Positions 7,558 through 16,778 of a stretch of 51,811 bases of DNA are shown here, piece by piece. The notes below the pieces were generated by a model. The model worked only from the letters and a program-made list of their open reading frames with translations, had not been told where the DNA came from and searched no databases. Every line of letters begins with the position of its first letter. Within the stretch, counting starts at the first letter, position 1. The DNA is from a bacterium (GTDB taxonomy: Bacteria > Vulcanimicrobiota > Xenobia > Xenobiales > JADMJV01): positions 1 through 51,811 of the forward strand of contig JASBRJ010000230.1 in NCBI GenBank assembly GCA_030149525.1, in the 5' to 3' direction. A program made the translations under genes and the position numbers.

Positions 7558-10500
7558 TTGACCTTCCTTATTCGAACCTGTCTAGACGTTCGGTAGCCTT
7601 CGTAGCGGCTGTTCCACTCGAGGACCCCCTGAGAGTTCGACGAGACGGTGCCTTCTAGCGATCCGGCCTCTATCCTGTATTGAGAAGCCGGAATAAGTCC
7701 GCCCATTTTTAAGTGTACGGGACCCTGTCCTTCAGTCTTAAAAGAAACGGCTTCGGGACTGGCTTTCCAGTCTTTGATGGAGTGGCTGTACTGGTCGATG
7801 AAAGGTTGAGAAGGAGCGGCCTCGGTCAGAGCGATGCGCGCCTCGCCCGAACCGTCGGTGTGGACGTAGAGCGCTCCGTTGTGTCGGTTGAAGCCCACCA
7901 CGCCCTGGGAATTCTTAAGATCGGGGTAACGGTTTTCGTTATCGAATCGAACGGTATTGCACAAACCACGGTTGGCCACGTAGAAACGACCACGGCTATC
8001 CCGACCCATCTTGGTTTCGGTCCAGTCACGTAACAAAAAGGCGTAGTCGCTGGCAAACATAGGGGCTGAGTTTTGATTCTTGACATAGCCGTAGGCGGCT
8101 TCGAGCCCCTCAATGCCCGGCTCTCGCTCGGCCAGGTAGAAGTGGTAGTAGACGTTCATACAGCGAAGTCGTCGAGGCCGATCGGTGCGCTCAAGGTAGG
8201 CGGGGAGATCCTTCATTCCGTCATACGGGCCGGTCCAGGAGTTGGTGTAGTGGAAGTCTCCGGCGGCACTCACATGAAACTGAATCTCTCCATCGACCTC
8301 GCCGATGAGGGGAGCTATACCACCCAGAAGTGGATGGGCCTCATCCACGAACGACTCCCCGCCGTTCATGTTGATGATCCCCAGATCGCGGACTAACTCG
8401 ATAGCCTTTGCCGGGGGGTTACATTTCCCGCTCCACAAAAGAATTCGACAACGTTTATCGGGTGGACAGAGCTTGTCTATGAAGTCCACCGCGTGAACAA
8501 CCTCCTTCTCCAGGTCGATGTTCTTTCGGATAAGGACATACTCTCCCGGCTTGCTGTCGTCCAGGCCCAGGTCTCCTTTAATCCAGTTAAACGGGTGGCT
8601 GAAAGTGTGGCAGGCCGGCTCGACGTTGGGCAGTTCGAAAATCTCCTGGGCCACCGCCAGTTCTCTGGAATACTTGTCGTCGAGCCGTTTTTCCACGTCC
8701 AGGGTGACGTAGCTTATGGAGATGGGAAGGCCCAGGTCCCGCAAGACCCTTTTGAACATCATTTCACCGTTGAGGCTGCTTCGGTCGATGAGGGAGATGC
8801 CGCCGAAGGCGTCGCCGTCGATGTGAGAGTAGTAGATCCGGCTTCCGTTAAGCGTTGTGAAGTCGGGCCGGCCCAGGCCCTCAATGTCGAAGGCATCGGC
8901 GAAGAAAAGGTAAGGGTCGATACGCCATTCGTTCACGGCGGGAATCTCGGCCTGGGCCTTTTTGGCGCCTTCTCGCTGGGCTGACTCGTTGAGCTTGATA
9001 GGGTCTTCCCCTTTGTCGAATTGAGCGAAGTGGCCGAGACAAACGGCCCCTCGAGGAGTTTGGACGAGAACGTCGCTTGCCCCCTGGGCGGTACCAACCG
9101 TAAGGCCTACTCGATTCTCGGCAATGACTGAGCGGACCAGATCCCAACTGGTCTTGAGATCTTTGTCGTCCCAGTTGATCTCGCGTTCGAATCCCAACCA
9201 CTCGTCCTTTTTGCTGAGAACCTTGCGGTTTTGGGCTATGGTTCGCCGAACCGTACCCTGTCCGCGGCCTCTAGCCACCAGCGGGGCGTTGCCGAGGGGA
9301 TCGTAGTGGAGGCCCATGGCACCGTAGAGTTTTTGCGGGTTGACCAGGCTAAATGTGTCGGCCTCACGGATTTCGTAGTCCATCATGAGGGCGAGTTTTC
9401 GTCCCTCTTCTAGATTTTGAATCAACCAACTGTCGAATTCTCTAGCGTTGGGGACCTGCGGGTCGGTGAGCCACAGAACGATGCCTCGAAAGCTCTTCAT
9501 CTCTTCCATGCTGGGGAGCGGGTCCTTGTCCAGGTCCACATACACCATCACAAAACCCAGATGTTCCAGGATAAGCTGGGCGGCCAGAGCTGTGGGATTG
9601 GTCGACCCGTCCTGATTATGAGAGGATTGATAGAAGCCCAGAATCTTGCGCGATTCCGGAGTGACGTCGGGCGGATACACCCCGTTGCCTCCGATTTGAG
9701 GCTTGGGCAGGGGAGGGAGAGCCGGTTTGGACTTCAGTTCCGAAACGTCGGGGGTCAAGCTGACTTTGCTGGTGGGCTGCAAAGTGAGAGAGGCGGAAAG
9801 AAACTTTTTTAAGTCGATATGCATCCGCGGTTGCTTGGTGTCCGGGTCGGTCCCCAGAACATAACTCTCCAAGGCCAGGCCTCCGTGAGGAGTGGCCACC
9901 ACGACAGCGCTCTCACCGTCTTGAAGATCGGTCCGGTTGACGGTCAAGAACTGTTTGTTGTCGGGATGAACGGAGCGGATCCAGTAGTAGTGTCCCACAT
10001 GCCCCGGCTCAAGCCAGGTCACCACGGATTCGTCCTTCTTCACAACCTGAACCGACTTCTTTTCAGGCGTCCAAGCAGCACGAAACTCAAGGCCGAAGGG
10101 GTAGAAGAAACGATTGTATTCCGGCGATTGGAGAAAGCGTCTCACGTCACCGGCTTTGGAAGGGATATCTTCGGCAAACGCGCCGAAATTGCCCAGGATA
10201 ACGACCCGACGGCCGGCGTCGTTTTGGGCGGCCAGCCAGTTGATATAGTCTGCGGCCTTGGCGACTTCCGGTGTGGTGAACCAACTTATCACGCCAACGT
10301 AACGAGACATCTTGGAGTCGGCGGGCAAGCCTTGATCGAGATCGTAATAGTCCAACTCGTAGCCGAGGTCATAGAGAATGGGAGCTACGAAGCGAGCCAG
10401 AAAATTGGTGCGTTCATTGACGTTTTCGCTGCTTTTGTAGAGCCCCAACAGCCGTTTGTCGGCGGAAGCCGCCTGCTTCTTGGTGGAGACGACTTGCTTG

Positions 10501-11177
10501 ATAAAGGCCGGCAGATCCAGATTGTTAACGTAGAGTTCCTGAGCCATACCACCGTAAGGTGTTCGAACCACCAGAGCGCTCTTGCTGTTGGCTAAATCAC
10601 TACGCTGAACCTCAAGATAGACCGTGTTGGCCGGGTTCACACTCTCCAAGAGTAGATAGTAGTTCACCGGCACAGGCTGCTTGGCGGGAAGCTCTTGCTT
10701 AGTGATGCTGAGGATCGCTGGGTCGCCGGTGTAGGCCGCTCCGTACTTCAAGCCGAATGGATAGAAGAATCGATTGAGACTTTCATTGGTCATCCAGGTT
10801 TTGCCGTCGGTGGTATGGGCCCCGAAGTTACCTAAAATAAGAACTTTTTTCCCTGAGGAGATCTGGGCTTTCATCCAGTCCACGTAGGCTTCCGGATCGG
10901 CGATCTTGGCGGAGTTGTACCAGGTGGCGATGAGGTCGGCATCGACCGCCGGCGGCAGACCCTGATCGACATCGTGGTAGGCGGTTGTGAAGCCCAGTTG
11001 CTTGAGCACCGGTTCCACATTGACGGCCAACCGTGAAACGGCGGCGGAAGACTCCTCCGAACTCTTAAAAAGAAGTAAGGCTTTCTTCTGTTGGGCCAGA
11101 GCCGGAAAAGCCAGAAGTAGGACTCCCAGAACGACCAATATCGGGGTTATGCGAAAATAGGTTTTGCTTCGTGACAT
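7554..11177 (-). CDS. PelA-like polysaccharide deacetylase with three tandem N-terminal Rossmann-like domains
   Basis: I chose the ATG at 11175-11177, which gives a clean signal peptide (MSRSKTYFRITPILVVLGVL, cleavage after ALA at about residue 28). Upstream extensions add a non-signal-like leader. The product is about 1207 residues. Three homologous domains start near residues 31, 241 and 511. Each begins with a strand then K/Q-SS and later carries a D-V/L-D-Q/K-G/D-LP motif; the first two also share NRFFYPFGL. A deacetylase domain follows, with D787 and D789 (SHIDGDAFGG) and H857/H861 in CHTFSHPFNW. This is the metal-binding set of the PelA deacetylase (CE18-like). The C-terminus (about 1060-1207) is beta-rich. 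PelA partially deacetylates Pel polysaccharide in the periplasm. Here the PelA glycoside-hydrolase barrel is not evident and the Rossmann-like unit is tripled. Confidence 0.75.
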   Translation of the reverse strand: MSRSKTYFRITPILVVLGVLLLAFPALAQQKKALLLFKSSEESSAAVSRLAVNVEPVLKQLGFTTAYHDVDQGLPPAVDADLIATWYNSAKIADPEAYVDWMKAQISSGKKVLILGNFGAHTTDGKTWMTNESLNRFFYPFGLKYGAAYTGDPAILSITKQELPAKQPVPVNYYLLLESVNPANTVYLEVQRSDLANSKSALVVRTPYGGMAQELYVNNLDLPAFIKQVVSTKKQAASADKRLLGLYKSSENVNERTNFLARFVAPILYDLGYELDYYDLDQGLPADSKMSRYVGVISWFTTPEVAKAADYINWLAAQNDAGRRVVILGNFGAFAEDIPSKAGDVRRFLQSPEYNRFFYPFGLEFRAAWTPEKKSVQVVKKDESVVTWLEPGHVGHYYWIRSVHPDNKQFLTVNRTDLQDGESAVVVATPHGGLALESYVLGTDPDTKQPRMHIDLKKFLSASLTLQPTSKVSLTPDVSELKSKPALPPLPKPQIGGNGVYPPDVTPESRKILGFYQSSHNQDGSTNPTALAAQLILEHLGFVMVYVDLDKDPLPSMEEMKSFRGIVLWLTDPQVPNAREFDSWLIQNLEEGRKLALMMDYEIREADTFSLVNPQKLYGAMGLHYDPLGNAPLVARGRGQGTVRRTIAQNRKVLSKKDEWLGFEREINWDDKDLKTSWDLVRSVIAENRVGLTVGTAQGASDVLVQTPRGAVCLGHFAQFDKGEDPIKLNESAQREGAKKAQAEIPAVNEWRIDPYLFFADAFDIEGLGRPDFTTLNGSRIYYSHIDGDAFGGISLIDRSSLNGEMMFKRVLRDLGLPISISYVTLDVEKRLDDKYSRELAVAQEIFELPNVEPACHTFSHPFNWIKGDLGLDDSKPGEYVLIRKNIDLEKEVVHAVDFIDKLCPPDKRCRILLWSGKCNPPAKAIELVRDLGIINMNGGESFVDEAHPLLGGIAPLIGEVDGEIQFHVSAAGDFHYTNSWTGPYDGMKDLPAYLERTDRPRRLRCMNVYYHFYLAEREPGIEGLEAAYGYVKNQNSAPMFASDYAFLLRDWTETKMGRDSRGRFYVANRGLCNTVRFDNENRYPDLKNSQGVVGFNRHNGALYVHTDGSGEARIALTEAAPSQPFIDQYSHSIKDWKASPEAVSFKTEGQGPVHLKMGGLIPASQYRIEAGSLEGTVSSNSQGVLEWNSRYEGYRTSRQVRIRKVK

Positions 11178-11221
11178 GATCTCTTTCGGTGCGCCGAAGT
11201 CCGGGCATCCTCCTTCGTGGG

Positions 11222-11227
11222 TATAAT
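11222..11227 (+). promoter_or_regulatory. candidate -10 box (TATAAT) in the divergent intergenic region
   Basis: A perfect TATAAT lies on the plus strand about 65 bases before the ATG of the aminopropyltransferase fusion gene, inside the 116-base gap to the divergent PelA-like gene. No good -35 element stands 17 bases upstream, so an activator or an alternative sigma factor would be needed. Confidence 0.4.
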
Positions 11228-11293
11228 CTCCGGAGACTTCGATTTGTTCTGAGGCAAGCGGAGATTTTAGAAAGTGAGACGAACGGCCAAAGC

Positions 11294-14200
11294 ATGACAG
11301 ATGACCGCGTGGAAGCAGCATCGCAGCGCTCAAAGTTAGTTTGGACGCTTGGCCTTTTCTTCTTTTCCGGGGCGACTTCGCTGGTCTACGAAGTTCTGTG
11401 GACACGACGATTGTCCCTCACTTTCGGGCATACCGTCTTTGCCGTCTCAACGGTCTTAACCGTCTTCATGTCGGGCCTGGCCCTGGGCTCTTTCCTGGCA
11501 GGACGCTGGTCGGACAAAGAGCGGGTCAGATTGGCGGAGGATTCTCACGCCAGCGGCCCTGCACGATTTCTGGCACTCTACGGCAAGCTTGAGATCGGAA
11601 TAGGAATCTGGGCCGTTCTGACTCTGTTGTTACTCAATCTGGTTGAGTCTGTTTATCTCTGGGCGGCTCGAGGTGGCGCCACCGGAGCCGCTCTCTACTC
11701 CGTTGTCTTTCTCGGATCGTTTCTCGTCCTTCTGCCTCCCACCACGGCCATGGGCGCCACGCTTCCGGTGTTCACACAGCTCTTGGTTGCCACCAGGCAA
11801 GACGTGGGGGCATGGCTTTCGCGAATCTATGGATGGAACACGTTGGGAGCCTGCTTCGGCGCTGGTTTGGGCGGATTCGTCCTGCTTCCCACCCTCGGTC
11901 TGAATCTTTCCGTCTGCGCTGCGGCCTTGGGCAACCTCGCCATCGGTGTCGCCGCCCTCAAACATTCCCGGAAATTAGCCTCCTTGCCGGGAGAAGTCGA
12001 ATCGCCGGAGGAGGAAGAGGGGCCGGAGGGCGAGTCCCGGCGGAGTGGCTCCTGGCTGCTTCCGGTGGCCTTCGGTCTTTCAGGCTATGCCGCCATGATG
12101 TATCAACTGGGTTGGACGCGTGGACTGGTTCTCTCCATCGGCTCTTCCACCTATTCCTTTGCCATCATCCTGACCGCTTTTCTGGCTTCCCTCGGACTAG
12201 GCTCGCTAGTTTATAAACAGGTTATGAGGGGGCGAAGTCCCGACGTCGTTCACCTGGCCTATCTGCAATTTGCCATCGCTCTTTCCGGTCTTGCCGCCAC
12301 TGTCTTCATCGGACAACTTCCGCAGATCATGGTGAAGGCGATCCCGGCACTGGACTTCAACTTCCTGAAGATCCTACTTTTCGATTTCCTCATTTGTGTC
12401 GCTCTCATGGTCGTACCCACACTGGCCATGGGTTTGACTTTCCCTCTGGTCACCCATCTCTACACCGATCGCCTGTCCTCGTTGGGAAAGCGACTGGGGG
12501 AGGCTTACGCGGCCAATACGCTGGGTGCCATTTTGGGCTCCTTTACGGTCGGCTTCTTCCTCATCCCGAATCTGGGGGCGCAGAGATCGCTGTTGGGGGC
12601 TGTGGCGCTCAACCTCTTAGTAGGCCTGGTGCTCACACTCTCCTCTCAACGCTCGAAGACCACCGGGGTCCTTCTTACCCTGGCCGGGGTATGTGCCTTA
12701 ATTTTCGCTCCTAACTGGGATCCGACAAAGCTCTCGGCGGGGGCCGGGATCTACGCTAAGTCGGAGAACTTTCTGTTCGTACCGGCGGTTTTCAAAGACG
12801 GTCTCTCCGCCACCGTCACGGTCGGCTACAACGGCGCTCACTCCCCTTATCTCAAAGTCAACGGGAAAACGGATGCGTCGGTGGGACTCGAAGACATGGC
12901 CCACCAGGTGCTGCTCGGACTGCTGCCGGTCAGTCTTCACCCAAACCCCAAGAAGGTCGCCCTCATCGGTCTCGGTTCCGGGGTGACCACGGCCACCCTT
13001 GTCGACACCGATTCCGTGGAAGAGGTCGAGTGCTCGGAACTGGAGCCTGCCATTGTGGAGGTTCAGGAGTATTTCGCCCCCTACACCGAGCATGTGCTGA
13101 AGAATCCCAAGTTGCATATGAGCGTGACCGATGGTCGTACCTTCATACTCGGATCTCCGAAAAAATACGACTTGATCATCAGTCAGCCATCCAATCCTTG
13201 GATTGCCGGCATCGGGAACCTTTATACCGAAGACTTCTATAAAGCCTGCGTGGAACAGCTGGAACCGAACGGACTGATGTGTCAGTGGTTTCAGCTCTAC
13301 TCCGTGTCGGAATACGACCTCCGACTCGTGCTCAACACATTTTACTCCGTCTTTCCCGAGGGTCTGGTTTTTCAGACCGGTCCGGGAGACGTTCTCCTGG
13401 TGGGGGCTCATCATCCGGTGAACTTCGAGGATGCCCGCCTCCAGCAGCTTTGGACAGAGGAAAAGCTAACCTTCTGGTCTCAGATGATTGGCCTTTTCGA
13501 GCCGGAGTATCTCTTGGGAGCCTATGTGGCCAATCGGGCGCAGGTCATGGAATCGAGTTTCTGTCAGAGCGAGGAAAAGGTTTTCAACACCGACGATAAG
13601 CCGCTCCTTGAGTTTCAAGCCCCGCGTTCACTCTATCTGAAGTCGAGCGAAGTGGCCGGATTCCCCAACTCCTTCCAAGATCTTGTCCCGGCGGGATACG
13701 CGGATAACCCGGAGGCGGTAGGGAAGGCTCTTCTCGGCCGTTTTCAACTGAAGCGATATATCGGTTTGGAGGAACGGGTGGCCAAGGCTTTGGAAGCTCA
13801 GAATCCGTGGGCACCCCTGGCGGGAGCTCTTTTGGCTCAGAGGCAGGGGGAGGTCACCATGGCCGAGGGCCTTTTGCGGGCGCTTCCCTCCCAGGAGGCT
13901 ATCAAGCCGACGGCCCAGATCCTCATGGGCGACATGAGAAGTCGCGCCGAGCAGTGGGACGCGGCCATGGTTCACTATCAAAACGCTCTCGAGGATCCGC
14001 CTAGCGGGGCTCGTTACATGACTTTGATGAAGATGGGGCGGGCTGCCTCTATGGCCGGGAATTTGGACGAAGCGCTGATGGCCTACGAGCAAGCTTCGGA
14101 GATTTCCGACCGCCCGGATCCGTTCTTCCAACTGGGCCACGTCAGCTATATGCAAGATCAGGATGCGGAAAAGTCTCTGCTCTATTTTGAGGAAGCGATA

Positions 14201-14443
14201 AAGCGTGATCCCAACGACTACGCCTCTCTCTTTCGAGCGGCCTTCATGAAGGCCACTCTGGGCGACATGCCGGGAGCGGCGGAGTATTCTCGAAAGAGTT
14301 ACAAGCTGTTCCGAGAGGACCGTCGGAACGTGGAGTTCCTCAGCGCCGTCCTGGCCAAATTGGGGCAAACCGAAGAGGCTCTCCGGCTGGAGCGTGAAGC
14401 TATCTATCTGCAGCAGTTGGAAATTGAGCAGGCCAATAAGTAG
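11294..14443 (+). CDS. polytopic membrane / spermidine synthase-like / TPR fusion protein
   Basis: The start at 11294 (MTDDRVEAASQ) was chosen because it lies just before the first membrane helix. It gives about 1049 residues. Residues about 15-490 contain many hydrophobic helices with repeated patterns (SGATSLVYEVLWTRRLSLTFG; later AMMYQLGWTRGLVLSIGS), as in the membrane domain fused to spermidine synthase-like proteins. Residues about 530-720 resemble the polyamine aminopropyltransferase fold: a SAM-type loop ALIGLGSGVTTATL, ECSELEP, VTDGRTFI and LIISQPSNPWIAGIGNLYT. The last 250 residues are TPR-like (EQWDAAMVHYQNALEDP, AEKSLLYFEEAIKRDPNDY). True polyamine synthesis is uncertain, because fusions of this kind have no settled substrate. 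The ribosome site is weak. Confidence 0.8.
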   Translation: MTDDRVEAASQRSKLVWTLGLFFFSGATSLVYEVLWTRRLSLTFGHTVFAVSTVLTVFMSGLALGSFLAGRWSDKERVRLAEDSHASGPARFLALYGKLEIGIGIWAVLTLLLLNLVESVYLWAARGGATGAALYSVVFLGSFLVLLPPTTAMGATLPVFTQLLVATRQDVGAWLSRIYGWNTLGACFGAGLGGFVLLPTLGLNLSVCAAALGNLAIGVAALKHSRKLASLPGEVESPEEEEGPEGESRRSGSWLLPVAFGLSGYAAMMYQLGWTRGLVLSIGSSTYSFAIILTAFLASLGLGSLVYKQVMRGRSPDVVHLAYLQFAIALSGLAATVFIGQLPQIMVKAIPALDFNFLKILLFDFLICVALMVVPTLAMGLTFPLVTHLYTDRLSSLGKRLGEAYAANTLGAILGSFTVGFFLIPNLGAQRSLLGAVALNLLVGLVLTLSSQRSKTTGVLLTLAGVCALIFAPNWDPTKLSAGAGIYAKSENFLFVPAVFKDGLSATVTVGYNGAHSPYLKVNGKTDASVGLEDMAHQVLLGLLPVSLHPNPKKVALIGLGSGVTTATLVDTDSVEEVECSELEPAIVEVQEYFAPYTEHVLKNPKLHMSVTDGRTFILGSPKKYDLIISQPSNPWIAGIGNLYTEDFYKACVEQLEPNGLMCQWFQLYSVSEYDLRLVLNTFYSVFPEGLVFQTGPGDVLLVGAHHPVNFEDARLQQLWTEEKLTFWSQMIGLFEPEYLLGAYVANRAQVMESSFCQSEEKVFNTDDKPLLEFQAPRSLYLKSSEVAGFPNSFQDLVPAGYADNPEAVGKALLGRFQLKRYIGLEERVAKALEAQNPWAPLAGALLAQRQGEVTMAEGLLRALPSQEAIKPTAQILMGDMRSRAEQWDAAMVHYQNALEDPPSGARYMTLMKMGRAASMAGNLDEALMAYEQASEISDRPDPFFQLGHVSYMQDQDAEKSLLYFEEAIKRDPNDYASLFRAAFMKATLGDMPGAAEYSRKSYKLFREDRRNVEFLSAVLAKLGQTEEALRLEREAIYLQQLEIEQANK

Positions 14444-14528
14444 GTGAGCTCGGCCTGCTCGGTCCAGTGTTAGAATATTTGAACTAAACGGCAGGACCCG
14501 CTTGGGCAGACCTGAACCGGCAGGGGCC

Positions 14529-16181
14529 ATGCTGAGAAAACTTGTTTGTCTGATATTTTGCTGGCTTTTCATCGGTCCTGTCTGGGCCGAGCCGGAGAAG
14601 CCGAAACTGGTTGTCCTGATCCTGGTCGACCAATTTCGAGCCGACTACCTGGAAAGATTTCGCCAAGATTTTCTTCCGCCCAGAGATGCCCAAGGCCGCC
14701 CTGGAGGTTTCCTTTTTCTGGAGAGAGAGGCCGCCGTCCACAGTCGCTGCTTCTACGATCACTGGCCCACTCACACGGGTGTGGGACACGCGGCCGTGTC
14801 TACCGGAGCTCTACCTTCAGTGCACGGAGTCGTCAACAATTACTGGATGGATCGGGAGACGGGCCGGAAGGTGGATGTAGGTCGGGATTCGGAGCAGTTG
14901 CTGGTGGGGACGGAAGGTCGCCTCCAAGGCTCCTCACCCATGCGGCTGGAGGCGCCCACTATCGGGGATGCCATGAAGTTTCACACCGGCGGCAAGACCA
15001 AGGTTTTCGGGGTTGCTATCAAGGACCGAGCGTCGGTGCTCGCCACAGGTCGAATGGCGGATCGGGCCCTATGGTTTGAGTCGAAAACGGGAGACTGGGT
15101 GACCAGTACTTATTACGGACCGCTCCCGGACTATGTTCGAGAGGTGAATGAGAGTGGCTGGTCGGAGACGCTTCACCAGGAGGTGTGGACTCCTCTTCTT
15201 CCCCTTTCTCGATATTCTCAGCAGCGCCTCAAGGCGCAAAAAGGGGTTTACGACAACTGGGCGTCACTGGGGGAGACCTTTCCCCATCGACTCAATGGTG
15301 GCAAGTCACAACCGGGGCCGGATTCTTTCGAGGCGCTCACTTTCAGTCCGCAATCTCTCACCGGTCTTTTCCATATGGCAAGGTTAGTCGTCACAAACGA
15401 GGGTCTCGGTCGCGATGAGATTCCTGATCTTATGACGGTTGGCGTGAGCACCAATGATCGGGTCGGTCACGCCTTCGGACCGTACTCGCCCGAGGTTCAT
15501 GACATCACTCTTCGCACCGATCGTGAGTTGGCAAATTTCTTTCGTTTTCTGGATTCGGAGATAGGGTTGCAGGATGTCTTGATTGTTCTGACTTCCGACC
15601 ACGGCGTGGCCCCTGTTCCCGAGTTTTCTCAGCGAACTCGTGCTATGGGCGGTCGCATTTCACCAGAAGAGATCCGAGCCGCCGTCAACCAGGCTCTGAG
15701 CCGCGAATTCGGGGCGGCAGAGTATGTCCGAGGATTCTATGACCCCCATCTTTACTTCGATTTCAGGCGGCTGACCTCGGCCCAGGTGGAAAGAGCCGAG
15801 GAGCTTGCCAAGAGCGCGGTGGAGAATATCGAAGGCGTTCAGTACGCTCTCTTAGCATCCCACATTCGCCAGGGGAGGCACTTGAAGACGCCTCTTGAGC
15901 GTCGGGTGTCGGCCAGCTTCTTTCGTGGGCGTTCCGGAGACCTGGTCATCCTGCCACGACCCCAGTGGATCGTGAGCTTCGATGAGCCCAAAGGAACAAA
16001 TCACGGCTCCGGTTGGACCCATGATACCCATGTGCCCTTAATAGTGAGGGGCAACGGCGTGCCCGCGGGTCGTTACAGGCAGACTTGTACACCGCGCGAT
16101 ATCGCTCCAACTATCTCGGAGATCCTGAAAATGACTCCTCCCGCAGGAAGCGATGGGGAATTGCTGGAGTGGCTACGCTGA
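14529..16181 (+). CDS. alkaline phosphatase superfamily protein (PafA-/nucleotide pyrophosphatase-like), secreted
   Basis: The ATG at 14529 is preceded by GGGG and gives a signal peptide (MLRKLVCLIFCWLFIGPVWA, residues 1-20). The product is about 550 residues. Motifs of the metal-dependent phosphatase/phosphodiesterase superfamily appear in order: VDQFRADY (first metal Asp), WPTHTGVGHAAVSTGALPSVHG (Thr nucleophile region), STNDRVGHAFGPYS (Asp/His), LTSDHGV (Asp-His), and GSGWTHDTHVPLI (last His). The order and the Thr nucleophile fit PafA-type phosphate-irrepressible alkaline phosphatases or type I phosphodiesterases, which release phosphate from organic esters in the periplasm. The exact substrate (mono- or diester) cannot be fixed. 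It lies 85 bases after the aminopropyltransferase fusion and might be co-transcribed. Confidence 0.85.
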   Translation: MLRKLVCLIFCWLFIGPVWAEPEKPKLVVLILVDQFRADYLERFRQDFLPPRDAQGRPGGFLFLEREAAVHSRCFYDHWPTHTGVGHAAVSTGALPSVHGVVNNYWMDRETGRKVDVGRDSEQLLVGTEGRLQGSSPMRLEAPTIGDAMKFHTGGKTKVFGVAIKDRASVLATGRMADRALWFESKTGDWVTSTYYGPLPDYVREVNESGWSETLHQEVWTPLLPLSRYSQQRLKAQKGVYDNWASLGETFPHRLNGGKSQPGPDSFEALTFSPQSLTGLFHMARLVVTNEGLGRDEIPDLMTVGVSTNDRVGHAFGPYSPEVHDITLRTDRELANFFRFLDSEIGLQDVLIVLTSDHGVAPVPEFSQRTRAMGGRISPEEIRAAVNQALSREFGAAEYVRGFYDPHLYFDFRRLTSAQVERAEELAKSAVENIEGVQYALLASHIRQGRHLKTPLERRVSASFFRGRSGDLVILPRPQWIVSFDEPKGTNHGSGWTHDTHVPLIVRGNGVPAGRYRQTCTPRDIAPTISEILKMTPPAGSDGELLEWLR

Positions 16182-16345
16182 AGACGGCAGGGCCAACAAA
16201 TGTTCGCTTACCAGGAGGGGCCTCACCGGCTCCTTCTAAGTTTTGCCTCGTGTTGATTCGTGACGGTATTCATCAACTTGACGGTGTGCAGATGCTCCTC
16301 TTCAGCGGTGACGACTCATCAGGTGAAGAGGTCTCCGTTAGGGAC

Positions 16346-16663
16346 TCAGACATTCGCGGACTGGAGCAGGAGAGGCCGGTGCTCCACATGCCCATGTCCG
16401 GGGCCGGTCGCTAAAAGCCTGGCTTCGGCCGCCCTCACGTAAAGCTTCCACACTTCTTCGGAGGGTTGCTGAAACAGGGGAACCTGGCCGGCTCTGACCT
16501 TTTGAAAGTGTTCTTGAATCGCCTCTTCCAGCCGGTCGACGGCTTCCTCCGGTTGCGACCCTTGCCCCTCGATTGCGAAGTCCAGACAGTAGGCTATCCA
16601 GCCACCATCTTTCTCGGTTACGACTGTGCGAATCGGAACGTCATTCTGATTTTCAGTACACAT
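16346..16663 (-). CDS. HicB-like antitoxin-fold protein without a visible HicA partner
   Basis: I chose the ATG at 16661-16663, preceded by GGAGC; a longer upstream reading has no ribosome site. The product has 105 residues. Residues about 12-50 (TVVTEKDGGWIAYCLDFAIEG, then a helix with EEAVDRLEEAIQEHF) match the degraded RNase-H fold of HicB-type proteins. In HicAB toxin-antitoxin systems the small HicA mRNA interferase is adjacent. None is visible on either side, and the C-terminus lacks an obvious DNA-binding helix-turn-helix or ribbon-helix-helix. It is more likely an orphan HicB-fold regulator. It is divergent from the hydrogenase operon, with 115 bases between them. Confidence 0.6.
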   Translation of the reverse strand: MCTENQNDVPIRTVVTEKDGGWIAYCLDFAIEGQGSQPEEAVDRLEEAIQEHFQKVRAGQVPLFQQPSEEVWKLYVRAAEARLLATGPGHGHVEHRPLLLQSANV

Positions 16664-16778
16664 GGTTTGCTCCAAAAAGAAAGTGTGTTCGGCAGGATAT
16701 TGTTCAGTGAAGATTAAATATCTCAACCATTGAACCCTTTCGACCGCCTACTACGAAATGCCCCCGGGGGGAAACGCT

